Below, one piece after another: positions 53,605-63,425 of a stretch of DNA of 64,000 nt. Source of the stretch: UBA6623 sp965238125 (GTDB lineage: Bacteria > Acidobacteriota > Terriglobia > Bryobacterales > UBA6623). The stretch is from NCBI GenBank assembly GCA_965238125.1, contig OZ250179.1, forward strand, positions 3,658,001 to 3,722,000, read 5' to 3'. Below the pieces are notes generated by a model that had not been told where the DNA came from, made no database searches, and was given only the letters and a program-made list of their open reading frames with translations. The position numbers were made by a program, and so were the translations under genes. The number at the start of each line of letters is the position of its first letter. Position 1 is the first letter of the stretch.

Positions 53605-55584
53605 CTACTTCCCCTCGAGAGCTTCCACGATTCGATCGACATCAAACACGCATCCGCCCCAGGTACCGCCGCCCAACCGCTGCAAGGCAGCCCACAGTCG
53701 CGTGTCGTCGGGCAAGTCGGGGTGCGCCGCCAAGTCGGGGCGGGATTCGCGCCGCGCTAGAATCGCCGACCCTCGTGCACGGCCTTGCGCTGAATCGGTG
53801 TCTCCCGACGACACCGCATCGCCCTCTTCGCCCGCCTCGGCAATCAAATCGAGACTCCCTTCCAGCTTGTTGCAGTCGACGACGATCCGGACGCGGTCGC
53901 CGTCGACCAGTTTGCCGATCGGGCCGCCGGCAAGCGCCTCGGGGCCGACGTGACCGATACACGCCCCGGTCGAAACCCCTGAAAAGCGGGCATCGGTAAT
54001 GACCGCGACCTGCTTACCGAACGACAAATACTTCAGCGCCGAGGTGATCTGATAAATCTCCTCCATGCCCGAACCCATCGGCCCGCAGCAAATCAACACG
54101 AGAACGTCGCCTGACTGAATCGAGCCGTTCTTGATGGCCTCGATGGCGTCGGCCTCGCGGAGAAAGACCCGCGCCGGGCCGGCATTGCGGTAAACGCCGT
54201 CTTCGTCGACAACGCTCGGGTCGATGGCCGTGCTCTTGACGACCGAGCCCTCCGGTGCGAGATTCCCGCGGCAGAAAGTGATGGTGCTCGTCAGGCCGCG
54301 CTCACGAGCTTGTTCGGGGCTGAGAATCACGTCGTCGGGGTCGACGCCGTCCTTTTCCCGCAACTGCCCTCGTAAGCTTTCGCGCCGCTCGGAGGCTTCC
54401 CACCAATCCAAGACCGCGTTCAACGTTTCGCCGCCCGCGGTCAAGACCGAGGTGTCGAGCAATTCCATTCGCCTCAGGTGCAACATCACTTCGGGAACGC
54501 CGCCCGCCAAGAAAGCCTGAACGGTCGGGTGGCCGACCGGGCCGTTGGGTAGCACGTCGACGAGCCTCGGTACCTGTCGATTGACGTCGGCCCAGTCGGC
54601 GACCTCGGGGCGCCGCACCCCTGCCGCGTAGGCCACGGCGGGTAGGTGTAATAGCAAGTTCGTCGACCCCCCGAAAGCCGCGTGCACCGCCATCGCATTC
54701 TTTACCGCAGCCTCGCTGACGACATCGGCGACCGTCAACCCGCGTTTCGCCTGAGCCGTCACGGCCCGCGCCGAACGCCGCGCCATGTCGCGCCAGATCG
54801 GTTGCCCCGACGGCGCCAACGCCGAGTGCGGCAACGCAAGGCCCAGCGCTTCGGCCACCACTTGCGACGTGGCCGCCGTCCCCAAGAACTGGCACCCACC
54901 GCCCGGCGATCCGCAAGCGCGACAACCCAGGATCGAGGCGTCGTCGAGCGACAGTTCGCCGTGAGAAAAACGCGCTCCGATGCTTTGGACCGCTCCCGCG
55001 TCTTCCCCATTCGACGCCAGCAGCGTAACCCCGCCCGGCACCAGCACGCAGGGCATTTCGTGCATTGACGCCAACGCGATCATCATCGCCGGCAGACCTT
55101 TGTCGCAGGTCGCGACGCCGATCACGCCGCGCCGAGTCGGCAGCGAACGGATCAGCCTCCGCAGCACGGTCGCGGCGTCGTTGCGATACGCCAAGCTGTC
55201 CATCATGCCCGGGGTGCCCTGGGTTCGGCCGTCGCAGGGGTCGCTGCAAAATCCGGCGAAGGGAATCGCGCCCAGCCCTCGCAGCTCCCGCGCGGCGGCC
55301 TCGACCAGCAACCCAACTTCGTAATGCCCGGTGTGATAGCCCAACGCCACCGGCGAGCCGTCGGGCGACCGTACGCCGCCCTGCGTGCTGAGGATCAGGT
55401 ATTCCTCTCGCCCCAACTCGGCCGGGTTCCAACCCATGCCGGCATCCTGCGTCCAACCGAAAATATCGCCGCTGGGCCGTGTGCGAAGAATTTCAGCGGT
55501 CAGCGGCAGCTTGCCCTCGGGGCCCGGCTTGCGGGTTTCGATGGTGAAAAGCGAAGAGTCGAGGGAATCGTAAATCTCATTCAT
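53605..55584 (-). CDS. IlvD/Edd family dehydratase, YjhG/YagF (D-xylonate dehydratase) type
   Basis: 659 residues, longer than IlvD (about 560-615) and as in the YjhG/YagF subgroup. Iron-sulfur ligands: FCSDPCDGRTQGTPGM, GVATCDKGLPAMM, LGCRACGSPGGGCQFLGTAA. Other family segments: HAAFGGSTNLLLHLPA, ICCGPMGSGMEEIYQITSAL, ITDARFSGVSTGACIGHVGP. It would dehydrate D-xylonate (or a related aldonate) to the 2-keto-3-deoxy acid. The arabinofuranosidase at 57861 and the GH105-like gene support pentose/pectin use. Divergent from the aminotransferase. Confidence 0.88.
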   Translation of the reverse strand: MNEIYDSLDSSLFTIETRKPGPEGKLPLTAEILRTRPSGDIFGWTQDAGMGWNPAELGREEYLILSTQGGVRSPDGSPVALGYHTGHYEVGLLVEAAARELRGLGAIPFAGFCSDPCDGRTQGTPGMMDSLAYRNDAATVLRRLIRSLPTRRGVIGVATCDKGLPAMMIALASMHEMPCVLVPGGVTLLASNGEDAGAVQSIGARFSHGELSLDDASILGCRACGSPGGGCQFLGTAATSQVVAEALGLALPHSALAPSGQPIWRDMARRSARAVTAQAKRGLTVADVVSEAAVKNAMAVHAAFGGSTNLLLHLPAVAYAAGVRRPEVADWADVNRQVPRLVDVLPNGPVGHPTVQAFLAGGVPEVMLHLRRMELLDTSVLTAGGETLNAVLDWWEASERRESLRGQLREKDGVDPDDVILSPEQARERGLTSTITFCRGNLAPEGSVVKSTAIDPSVVDEDGVYRNAGPARVFLREADAIEAIKNGSIQSGDVLVLICCGPMGSGMEEIYQITSALKYLSFGKQVAVITDARFSGVSTGACIGHVGPEALAGGPIGKLVDGDRVRIVVDCNKLEGSLDLIAEAGEEGDAVSSGDTDSAQGRARGSAILARRESRPDLAAHPDLPDDTRLWAALQRLGGGTWGGCVFDVDRIVEALEGK

Positions 55585-55796
55585 CGTGGTGCTCTCGATC
55601 TTGAACTAACGCCCGGAGGGCCGGCGCGCCCGATCGTGCGCGCCGGCGGCTTCGCTTGCCCCAGCGGCTTCGCTTGCCCCGGCATCACTTCAATCACGGT
55701 TCTCATGGTTATCATAGGCATGGGCTCGCGTGGCGAGGCCCGTACGCATCGCAACCACCCCAAGGGACTCTCCACGCGATGGGAAGGCGTGTAATC

Positions 55797-57113
55797 ATGG
55801 CCGATGAACAAATCACCCGCGAGTATCTCGATCAACACTGGATGCCCTTTACGGCGAACCGCGATTTCAAGACCTCCCCACGACTGCAAACCCGCGCCGA
55901 AGGCGTCTACTACTGGAACGAACGCGGCGAAAAAATTCTCGACGGCTGCTCGGGCCTCTTCAACGTCGCGGCCGGCCACAGCCGTCCCGAGATTCGCGAA
56001 GCCGTCCATCGGCAATTGGGAGAGCTTGACTACATTCCCCATTTCCAGCTCGGCTTCCCCGGATCGTTTGAGTTGGCGCGGCAATTGGCCGAGATCACGC
56101 CGGGGGACCTCAACCACATCTTCTATACGTGCTCGGGGTCGGAAGCGGTCGAAACCTCGCTGAAAATCGCTCTGGCCTATCACCGCGCCCGGGGCGATGG
56201 GCATCGCGTTCGGTTGGTCGGCCGCGAGCGAGCCTACCACGGCGTCAACTTCGGGGGCATGTCGGTCTCCGGCATCGGACGCAACAAGGAAGCCTTCGGT
56301 ACGGGTTTGCCGGGCGTCCACCATATCCGCCACACCTGGTTGCCCCAGAATCGCTTCGCGAAAGGCCAACCCGCGCACGGCGCTTATCTGGCCGACGACT
56401 TGGAACGGCTGGTGCAAACCTTCGGCCGAACCATCGCCGCCTGCATAGTCGAGCCGATCGCCGGGTCCACCGGGGTTCTCGTCCCTCCCAAGGGGTACCT
56501 GCGGCGGCTGCGGGAGATATGCGACCGCCACGGCATCCTGCTGATCTTTGACGAGGTCATTACCGGCTTCGGCCGCCTCGGCGCACCCTTTGCGGCGCAG
56601 GCTTTCGAAGTCACGCCGGACCTGATCACGATGGCCAAGGGCATCACCAACGGGTGTCTGCCGATGGGAGCCGTCGCCGTCAAAGACGGCATCTACGACA
56701 CCGTGACCCAAGCCGCCGACGAAGGCGTCATCGAATTTTTCCACGGCTACACTTATTCGGGTGCGCCGGTGTCGGTGGCCGCGGCGCTGGCCGTGCAGGA
56801 AATCTACCGGCGGGAAGGCCTGTTCGAGCGCGCCGCCGAGATGTCGCCCATCTTCCTGGACGCGCTGTTCTCGCTCGAAGGTCTGCCGGCGATCGCCGAC
56901 ATCCGGGGCTACGGCATGTTGGGAGGCATCGAGCTCGTTCCCGGCGAAAAGCCCGGCCGACGGACCCATGAAGCCTACTTGCGTCTTTACGAGGCGGGAT
57001 TGATGACCAAGGCCACCGGCGACGCGCTGCTGATCGCGCCGCCCCTCATCGCCAAGCAATCCCACATCGAGATGATGGCGGAGCGTTTGAAAACGGTTCT
57101 CAGCGCTATTTGA
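55797..57113 (+). CDS. Class III PLP aminotransferase (omega-amino acid:pyruvate type)
   Basis: 438 residues from ATG 55797 (GGGAAGG about 10 bases upstream; an in-frame ATG at 55779 is less likely). Motifs: HWMPFTANRDFKTSPRL, LDGCSGLFNVAAGHSRPEIR, FYTCSGSEAVETSLKIALAY, RERAYHGVNFGGMSVSG, LLIFDEVITGFGRLGAPFAA and LITMAKGITNGCLPMGAVAV (PLP Lys). The WMPFTANR start is typical of beta-alanine/omega-amino acid-pyruvate transaminases. Intact. A physiological partner is not obvious nearby. Confidence 0.9.
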   Translation: MADEQITREYLDQHWMPFTANRDFKTSPRLQTRAEGVYYWNERGEKILDGCSGLFNVAAGHSRPEIREAVHRQLGELDYIPHFQLGFPGSFELARQLAEITPGDLNHIFYTCSGSEAVETSLKIALAYHRARGDGHRVRLVGRERAYHGVNFGGMSVSGIGRNKEAFGTGLPGVHHIRHTWLPQNRFAKGQPAHGAYLADDLERLVQTFGRTIAACIVEPIAGSTGVLVPPKGYLRRLREICDRHGILLIFDEVITGFGRLGAPFAAQAFEVTPDLITMAKGITNGCLPMGAVAVKDGIYDTVTQAADEGVIEFFHGYTYSGAPVSVAAALAVQEIYRREGLFERAAEMSPIFLDALFSLEGLPAIADIRGYGMLGGIELVPGEKPGRRTHEAYLRLYEAGLMTKATGDALLIAPPLIAKQSHIEMMAERLKTVLSAI

Positions 57114-57199
57114 GGAATCGTCGACAGTTCGCGCAAGGGGTCGCGGGGGGAAAATCGGGGCAGTCTGGGAGAGTCGCGCCCCAATGCTCTTCACTTAAG

Positions 57200-57648
57200 G
57201 ATCATTACGCAGGGAGGGATATCATCCTCGAAGGAAACTCGGCGGTGGTGTTCCTCCTGATTGGCGATCTAGCCCGCATTTCTCACCGCCTGACGGGCAA
57301 AGTACACGATAGGCCCGCCATTACTTCGTTGCGCTTGCTCGCCGTGCTCACCGTACTGTTCAAGTACGCCTCCGCGCGCCAAGCGGCGCGCGCCTCGTAC
57401 TGACGGGCCTCTCATGCACTTTGCCTCGCCACGCGATGAGAAAAGCGGGCTAGCGCCGCACGGCGGCAGGATTCGCTGATTGGAGAACGGGCCGTCGTTG
57501 TTTCGTCGAGAACAACGACGTGAACCAAGATGGTGGCGAAGGGGTGAGCCATGTCCGGCGTCCCGCTGGGGCTTTCCGTTTGGTGTCCATTTTCCCACGG
57601 CTGAAGCCGTGGGCTAAATTCCAGGGCCCCTTGCCGGGGCCGCGGAGC
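57200..57648 (-). mobile_element. Element C, copy 2 (deleted Y1 transposase) interrupted by element B
   Basis: On the minus strand the outer end is GCCGTGGGAA/GGCCCCGGCAAGGGGCC (57591-57648). The remnant start AHPFATILVHVVV is at 57551; it runs to 57454 and resumes at 57268 with IANQEEHHRRVSFEDD. The same internal deletion is present as in copy 1, so both derive from one deleted ancestor. The second outer inverted repeat is missing. Confidence 0.68.
57269..57453 (-). repeat. 185-bp CTAG-bounded element B, copy 3
   Basis: Reverse orientation, 185 bp, CTAG at both edges. Its empty site is known from element C copy 1 (GTGCGGCGCTATCGC), where a near-CTAG occurs once, so CTAG behaves like a 4-bp duplicated target. 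Confidence 0.85.
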
Positions 57649-57860
57649 CTGTGTCCGTCCTCGAATCCCTTTCAGGGCTCGCGCCTCGGTTGATTACGTA
57701 CCTGGGGTTCCGCCTTTGGCTCCACTCCAGGCTATATTCCCGCTGCCGCTTCGCGGCTGTAGTGGCTCGTGATTTCTGCGGATGCAACGTAATGCATAAC
57801 ACGCTCGAAAGGGGAGTTTCCGAAGAGGCGGGCTCGGCTGCTTACAGTTCAGCCCTTTTG
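57649..57860. repeat. Repeat F copy and intergenic sequence
   Basis: 57663-57770 carries the GGGTTCCGCCTTTGGCTCCA palindromic repeat also found at 41610-41725 and 49105-49200. No gene. It lies just past the end of the arabinofuranosidase gene and may help end its transcript. Confidence 0.55.
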
Positions 57861-59525
57861 CTACCCCAGTTCCAGCTCGATCGTCGCGACAGCGTGCTTG
57901 GGCAAAGTGACCGAAATCGTCGAGCCGGCCGTCTCTACCGCCAGAGGCGCTAATCCCACTTCGCTGGGATTGTCGAAGGTATTGCCGGCGCTCGCGTCGT
58001 CATGGGTGAGAACGCGCGCCCGCGCCTCGCGAATCGAACTTCCATCGCCCAACCGCAAGCGCGCGCCGACGGCGTGGTCCAGCGACGGGTTCGTCAACGA
58101 AACGGCTAGGCGTTTCCCTTTGATCGAGGCCGAGCCCGACAGCCCCGGCATCTCCCCGGAGATCGTCTTCATCGGGTCTTTGGGCCGTGAGCCGTCCGGG
58201 GTGGCTCCAGCCAGCAGCGGCACCGTCATCTCGTCCACATGGATCGCCAAGGGCACGCGTTTGGCCCCCATATGGGGCGCGTATAGTTCGAAAGCATAGT
58301 AGACGGGCGTGCGGATGAAATTGTCTTCGTGGGCCAGAAAGAGCGAATGGATGCAGTTGACCGTCTGCGCCACGTTGGCCATGGCAAACTTTTCGCAATG
58401 CCGGTTGAAGATATCGAACGTCAGCGCCGTGTGAACGCCGTCGCGCAGCGTCATCGGCTGACTGAACAGGTGACCGGGTCCCGACAACGGGCCGTCCTGA
58501 TACCAATTGCCCCACTCGTCGAGCACAAATCTCGTATTCCGCGCTGACTCGTATTGCCGCATCGCCTCCCAGTGCTTGAGAATTACGTCCTCGGTTCGCA
58601 AGCCTTCCGTCATCACGGTGTACCAGCCGGCCGCGCCGAAATCCTCGCACTTGAAATCGTGCCCGGCGAACAGCACCCTATAGAAGCTGTAAAAGTGCAG
58701 TCCGTAGCCGTCGACGCGGGCTCCCGATTCGTCGGCGACGCCTTCAAAGAAACCCTTGGTCCAGTCGATGTCCAAGTCGCGGTCCCTGGCGTGGCCCTCC
58801 GGCCCGGCGGCCACCAGGAAGGGTCGAACATAGCCCGGGATCTGCGTTACCCACTGGCGGTATTTCTGGGCGTATTCGCGCGGCGTCATGTCGCCGCCGC
58901 AGCCCCAGCTTTCGTTGCCCACTCCCCAATACCGAACGTTAAAAGGGTCGGGCGAGCCGTTGGCCGCGCGCTCATCCGCCAGGCTCAGCATGCCCGCCGG
59001 CGCGTTGCAGTAGGACACCCAGTCGTAGAACTCTTGCGGCGTCGACGATCCAATATTGGCCGCCACGTAGGGCTCCGAATTGGTAAGCCGGCAAAGATTC
59101 ATGAACTCATGCATCCCGAAAGCATTTGTCTCGGTGCTGTCGATGTTCTCCGGTAGGGCGCGATGCCAGAAGTTATAGGTTCGCGGGCGGTCTGAAGCCG
59201 GGCCGATGCCGTCACGCCAGTGATAGCCGTCGGCAAAACATCCTCCGGGCCAGCGGATGTTCGGCACATCGATGCGATTCATGTCGTCGAGGAAGCTCTT
59301 GCGGATGCCGTCGACGTTCGCGATCTTCGAGTCGCGACCTACCCAAATGCCGTCGTAGATCACGCCACCAAGATGTTCGATGAAATGCCCGAAGAGGTGG
59401 CGGTCCACGGTTGGCTCGGACTCGGCGGGGCTGATGATGATCTCCGCATCGGCGGCGAAGGCCGGACGCACCGAGGCGGCAAGCGCCGCGCCAGCCGCGG
59501 CCGTGAGAAAGTTTCGTCGATTCAT
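57861..59525 (-). CDS. abfA: Exported GH51 alpha-L-arabinofuranosidase
   Basis: 554 residues with a twin-arginine-type signal (NRRNFLTAAAGAALAASVRP), so probably Tat-exported. GH51 barrel motifs: HLFGHFIEHLGGVIYDGIWV, NIRWPGGCFADGYHWRDGIG, the acid/base Glu in RYWGVGNESWGCGGDM (about residue 203), and the nucleophile Glu in FVLDEWGNWYQDGP (about 340). A C-terminal beta-sandwich ends in KHAVATIELELG. It removes terminal arabinose from hemicellulose or pectin fragments. With the dehydratase it suggests pentose use, though these genes do not form one operon. Confidence 0.93.
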   Translation of the reverse strand: MNRRNFLTAAAGAALAASVRPAFAADAEIIISPAESEPTVDRHLFGHFIEHLGGVIYDGIWVGRDSKIANVDGIRKSFLDDMNRIDVPNIRWPGGCFADGYHWRDGIGPASDRPRTYNFWHRALPENIDSTETNAFGMHEFMNLCRLTNSEPYVAANIGSSTPQEFYDWVSYCNAPAGMLSLADERAANGSPDPFNVRYWGVGNESWGCGGDMTPREYAQKYRQWVTQIPGYVRPFLVAAGPEGHARDRDLDIDWTKGFFEGVADESGARVDGYGLHFYSFYRVLFAGHDFKCEDFGAAGWYTVMTEGLRTEDVILKHWEAMRQYESARNTRFVLDEWGNWYQDGPLSGPGHLFSQPMTLRDGVHTALTFDIFNRHCEKFAMANVAQTVNCIHSLFLAHEDNFIRTPVYYAFELYAPHMGAKRVPLAIHVDEMTVPLLAGATPDGSRPKDPMKTISGEMPGLSGSASIKGKRLAVSLTNPSLDHAVGARLRLGDGSSIREARARVLTHDDASAGNTFDNPSEVGLAPLAVETAGSTISVTLPKHAVATIELELG

Positions 59526-59894
59526 GGCGGTTTCCTGTTTCCTGTCAAGTGAGATTGATCGAATGAAAGAGTAACAAAATCGTTCCGCTCCCGGTTCACT
59601 ACTTCGCTCGCGGTCATTATTCGGTGAGTGTCACCGAACCCGCCCAGATCTCCGGCCTGCAGCGGGGTGTCTTACGATGAGGGGAGTTGAGGTTAGAGAC
59701 GTTTGCGACAGAGGGGTGTCGGCAACTGTCGGGCCACCTTGAGGACAGCCGATTTTTCTGAGTATTGGGGGCGCAGGTGAAAGGCGCTTTAAGTGACTTA
59801 ATTGCAGTAACATAACGTCCTTTATGTTACTCCGATGGTAGCACGTCGGCGGGGGTCGTCAACAGAGGGATCTGCGCGAAGGCGGGTTCTGGCT
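59526..59894. promoter_or_regulatory. Intergenic region with two inverted repeats upstream of abfA
   Basis: AGTAACATAA-CGTCCT-TTATGTTACT (59806-59831) is a perfect 10-bp inverted repeat, AT-rich in a GC-rich setting, as for a LacI/GntR-type operator. It lies 280 bases before abfA. TTCGGTGA-GTG-TCACCGAA (59632-59650) is a second palindrome but uses the GGTTCGGTGAC motif of repeat D, so it is probably a repeat fragment. No gene. Confidence 0.5.
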
Positions 59895-60400
59895 TCAGCT
59901 TTCCGGCCCCCGATCCACTAGCTCGATAGACCAGTCATCGAAGCCGTTGCCGTCGTTCGACAGCAGAAGCCACTGCGTGGCCGGTGTGAGCGCTTCATAA
60001 TAGACTTCACACCGGAGATAGTACCGGCCGCGTGCAAGCTTCCAGGCGGGATTCTGCCAGTTGGGAAACAAATAGCTTTCGTTGCTGAAAATCCAGCACT
60101 CTTCGCCGCCCTCAAATTTCACGGCGATGCCGACTTGCTCATGGGAATAAGAGTGCACATCAAATCGCTGACCCAGCGGAAACCGGCTCGTATCGGGTAT
60201 CTGGGAAAGATCCTCGCCCACCACTTGGGTGCTGTACGGCTCCAAGCTTCCTGAACAGCGCGCCGTGATGCGCTGCCCGATCGCGCGGCTGCCGTCGGTG
60301 TTGAATACGTCCAGAAGCGCGCGGCAGTTCAACGCAGCCCTACGAGAAAGGAATGGCCAACGTGCTCTCGCCTGTTTGATCTTTATCTGCAGGAACTGAT
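59895..60400 (-). pseudogene. C-terminal remnant of an unidentified gene cut by IS1380 copy V
   Basis: The minus-strand frame DQFLQIKIKQARARWPFLSR ... DDWSIELVDRGPES ends at 59895. Its 5' end is lost where IS1380 copy V begins (60401); the apparent ATG start lies within the IS end. The content is beta-rich (FEGGEECWIFSNESYLFPNW, LARGRYYLRCEVYYEAL) without a known domain. No continuation is found beyond the other IS end at 63652, so the insertion was accompanied by loss or rearrangement. Confidence 0.6.
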
Positions 60401-60473
60401 CCCGCATTTTCAATTTGATGTATGAGCTTCAGACCATCCAGCGACCTTCAGCGTCTTTATTGATAGGGGCTAG

Positions 60474-62055
60474 GAGTCTGTCCGAGTATTCATTATCTTC
60501 TTGGAGAAAAAACAAAAGTGGGGGATAATGGTTTATGGGCAAAACCTACCGGGCCTACCTTCCCGAGCAGAAACTGCTGCTGCCTCCCAGTTTGCAGGAT
60601 TGGCTGCCCGAAAACCACCTCGTCTATTTCGTCAACGACCTCGTTGATCAACTGGATTTGTCGGCCATCGAGAAGGTCTATGAAAGGGAGCAGCGCGGGC
60701 AGCCGCCTTATCATCCGCGGCTGATGGTCAAACTGCTGCTCTACGGCTATTGCCTGGGCGTGCGCTCCTCGCGCCGGATCGCCCGGCGGCTGGTCGAGGA
60801 CGTAGCCTTTCGCGTGTTGGCGGCCGGCAACCAGCCCGACTTCCGCACGATCTCGGATTTTCGCAAGATCCACCTGGAAGCCCTCGAGGGGCTGTTCCAA
60901 CAAGTGTTGCGGGTGGCGCTCGAGAGCGGGGCGATGAAGCTGGGTCGGGTGGCGCTCGACGGCACGAAGATGAAGGCCAACGCCTCCAAGCACAAGGCCA
61001 TGAGTTACGGGCGGATCCAGCACAGCGAGCCACAGTTGGCGGCCGAGGTGAAGCAAATGTTGGCCGAAGCCGAAGCAGTCGACGCGGCGGAGGACGCGCG
61101 CTACGGGGCCGAGAAGCCGGGCGACGAATTGCCCGAGGAGTTGCAACGCCGGCAGACGCGGCTGGAGAAGATTCGCCAAGCCAAGCAGGCGCTGGAGCAA
61201 CGAGCGAAGCAACGGGCGCAACAGCAAGCCGCCGCCGCGGGTCGCTGTGACGAGCTGGCGCGGCAAGCCGAACCGCGCGACAAAGATCAATACAATTTCA
61301 CCGATCCGGAGTCGCGCATTATGAAAAGCGGCGACGGGTTCGTGCAGGGCTACAACGCACAGGCGGCGGTCGAGAGCGTGGCGCAATTGATTGTCGGGCA
61401 GACGCTGACCGAGGCGGCGAACGACAAAGAGCAACTGGCGCCGTTGGTGGAAGCGGTCGAGCGGCAGTCGGGGCAACGGCCCGACGAAGTGTTGGCCGAC
61501 AGCGGCTATTGTTCGGAGAAGAACTTGGAATCGTTGGAAGCGCCCGAGAAGCCTGAGCAAAAGATCGAAGCGTATATTGCCGCCCAGAGACACCGGCGCG
61601 GACAACGGGCGTCGCCGCCGCGGGGGCGGATCCCGAGCCACCTCACGCGAGTCGAGCGGATGGAGCGCAAGTTACGGACGAAAGCGGGAGCGAAGATGTA
61701 CGCGCAACGCAAAGGGATCGTGGAGCCGATATTCGGACAGATTAAACAAGCCCGCGGGATTCGTCAATTTTTGTTGCGGGGGTTGAAGAAAGTGCGGGGC
61801 GAGTGGGCCTTGGTGTGCTTGACGCACAATATTTTGAAGATGCACGGGCTGTGTGGCGGAGCGTGATGGAGAAAAACCGGGAAGGGGGCGCCGGCGAGGC
61901 GCATGGAGGGCTCTGGAAGCCGTTTTGGGCGGCCCGCGCGGTTTGTTTGTGGCGCCCGGCGGTCGACGAGCCTTCCGCGCCCGTGCGTCGCTGACCTCGG
62001 CGCCCGAATCTCCCGCCCTGCCGGAACTGTGCCAAGTTGTTACTCGGACAGACTC
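60474..62055 (+). mobile_element. IS1182-family element, copy 2 (inside IS1380 copy V leader)
   Basis: 1582 bp flanked by CTAG (60470-60473, 62056-62059). The target GGGGCTAGAGCCCGATAAGG is seen uninterrupted in copy III near 37148. It lies upstream of the IS1380 transposase start, so it removes that gene's own promoter but leaves the coding sequence whole. Confidence 0.92.
60535..61866 (+). CDS. IS1182-family transposase, copy 2
   Basis: 443 residues, identical to the protein at 42229. DDE candidates as there (VALDGTKMKAN, VLADSGYCSE, GIVEPIFGQIK). Intact. Confidence 0.92.
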   Translation: MGKTYRAYLPEQKLLLPPSLQDWLPENHLVYFVNDLVDQLDLSAIEKVYEREQRGQPPYHPRLMVKLLLYGYCLGVRSSRRIARRLVEDVAFRVLAAGNQPDFRTISDFRKIHLEALEGLFQQVLRVALESGAMKLGRVALDGTKMKANASKHKAMSYGRIQHSEPQLAAEVKQMLAEAEAVDAAEDARYGAEKPGDELPEELQRRQTRLEKIRQAKQALEQRAKQRAQQQAAAAGRCDELARQAEPRDKDQYNFTDPESRIMKSGDGFVQGYNAQAAVESVAQLIVGQTLTEAANDKEQLAPLVEAVERQSGQRPDEVLADSGYCSEKNLESLEAPEKPEQKIEAYIAAQRHRRGQRASPPRGRIPSHLTRVERMERKLRTKAGAKMYAQRKGIVEPIFGQIKQARGIRQFLLRGLKKVRGEWALVCLTHNILKMHGLCGGA

Positions 62056-62093
62056 CTAGAGCCCGATAAGGACGCCATGGAGGTCAACACCCG

Positions 62094-63425
62094 ATGGGTG
62101 AAAAAGAAAACAAGCCGTTTCAGCTCACGTTCAATGGATTTCTCAAAGTCGATTTCCAAGGATCGCGAGTCACCTCGGATGGCGGTCTGATTCTCGTTCG
62201 CGAACTGGATGAACGACTCGGACTCGGGAAGCTGATCGACGAGCATCTCAGCGACTCGCGACAAGGCTTGAACAAGAAGTTCGCGCTGGCCGATCTGCTG
62301 CGGCAGTCGGTCTACAGCCGACTCGCTGGCTACGAGGACCTCAATGACGCCGTTCGAGTATCCGCCGATCCGACCTTTCGCTTGATCGGCTCGAAGAGGA
62401 ACTGGGATCGCGGAGCAGCCTTGACCTCGACGCTGCATGGCTTCGAGACGGAGATGCTGGCGAGCGAAGAGAACTTGCTGGGGCTGATGGCAGTGAACCG
62501 GGAGCTGGTCGCGCAAGCCGAAGCTCCCGACGGTTCAGACCGCGTGGTGCTCGACATGGACTCCACGGAGAGCCCCGTCCACGGCCAACAGGAAGGCAGT
62601 GCCTACAACGGACACTTCGAGTCCCTCTGCTATCACCCGCTGTTGCTGTTCAACCAGCACGGCGACTGCCTAGGCGCGAAGCTGCGTCCCGGCAACGTGC
62701 ACAGCGCCGAGGACTGGGACGAGCTGCTACTGCCGGAGATCGAACGACAACAGGCGGAGGGCAAACAGGTGACGTTCCGCGCCGACGCCGCCTTCGCCAA
62801 GCCCGAGATCTACGAGGCGATGGAGGAGCGCGGCGTGGACTACGTGATTCGCATCCCGGCGAACAAGAGCCTGGAGCTGGAGATCGAGGACATCCTGTTT
62901 CGGCCACCGGGCAGGCCGAACGCCAAGCCCCTAGTGCGCTACAAGAGTTTTCGCTATCAGGCCGAGAGCTGGTCGAAGGCAAGGCGAGTTGTCGCCAAGG
63001 TCGAGCATCACCAGGGCGAACTATTCCCGCGCGTCGGATTTGTCGTGACGAGCATGAGCTTGCCGAGCCGCTCGGTCGTGCGGTTCTACAACAAGCGCGG
63101 CACGGTGGAGCAGTGGATCAAAGAAGGCAAACAGGCCACGCACTGGACCCGCTTGTCGTGTCACCGCTTCCGAGCCAACGAGGTACGGCTGCAACTCAGC
63201 GTGCCGGCCTACAACCTGGGCAACCTGTGGCGGCGGCTAGGGCTGCCGCAGCGAATCAAAAGCTGGTCGCTAACGAGTTTGCAACACAGGTTGATGAAGA
63301 CCGGCGGTCGGCTGGTCAAGCATGCTCGCTACTACTGGTTGCTGCTGGCGGAGGGGCATCTGAACCGGCGGCTGTTCGGTGACATGCTGCATAGGATCTG
63401 GGCGCTGCCTGTGCCGGGTGGGTAG
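62094..63425 (+). CDS. IS1380 transposase, copy V (intact)
   Basis: 443 residues, full length, no lesion. DDE in VVLDMDSTESPVHG, FRADAAFAKPEIYEAM and GTVEQWIKEGK (Val for Ala before the Glu compared with other copies). It is probably read from the IS1182 lying 38 bases upstream, if at all. Confidence 0.92.
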   Translation: MGEKENKPFQLTFNGFLKVDFQGSRVTSDGGLILVRELDERLGLGKLIDEHLSDSRQGLNKKFALADLLRQSVYSRLAGYEDLNDAVRVSADPTFRLIGSKRNWDRGAALTSTLHGFETEMLASEENLLGLMAVNRELVAQAEAPDGSDRVVLDMDSTESPVHGQQEGSAYNGHFESLCYHPLLLFNQHGDCLGAKLRPGNVHSAEDWDELLLPEIERQQAEGKQVTFRADAAFAKPEIYEAMEERGVDYVIRIPANKSLELEIEDILFRPPGRPNAKPLVRYKSFRYQAESWSKARRVVAKVEHHQGELFPRVGFVVTSMSLPSRSVVRFYNKRGTVEQWIKEGKQATHWTRLSCHRFRANEVRLQLSVPAYNLGNLWRRLGLPQRIKSWSLTSLQHRLMKTGGRLVKHARYYWLLLAEGHLNRRLFGDMLHRIWALPVPGG

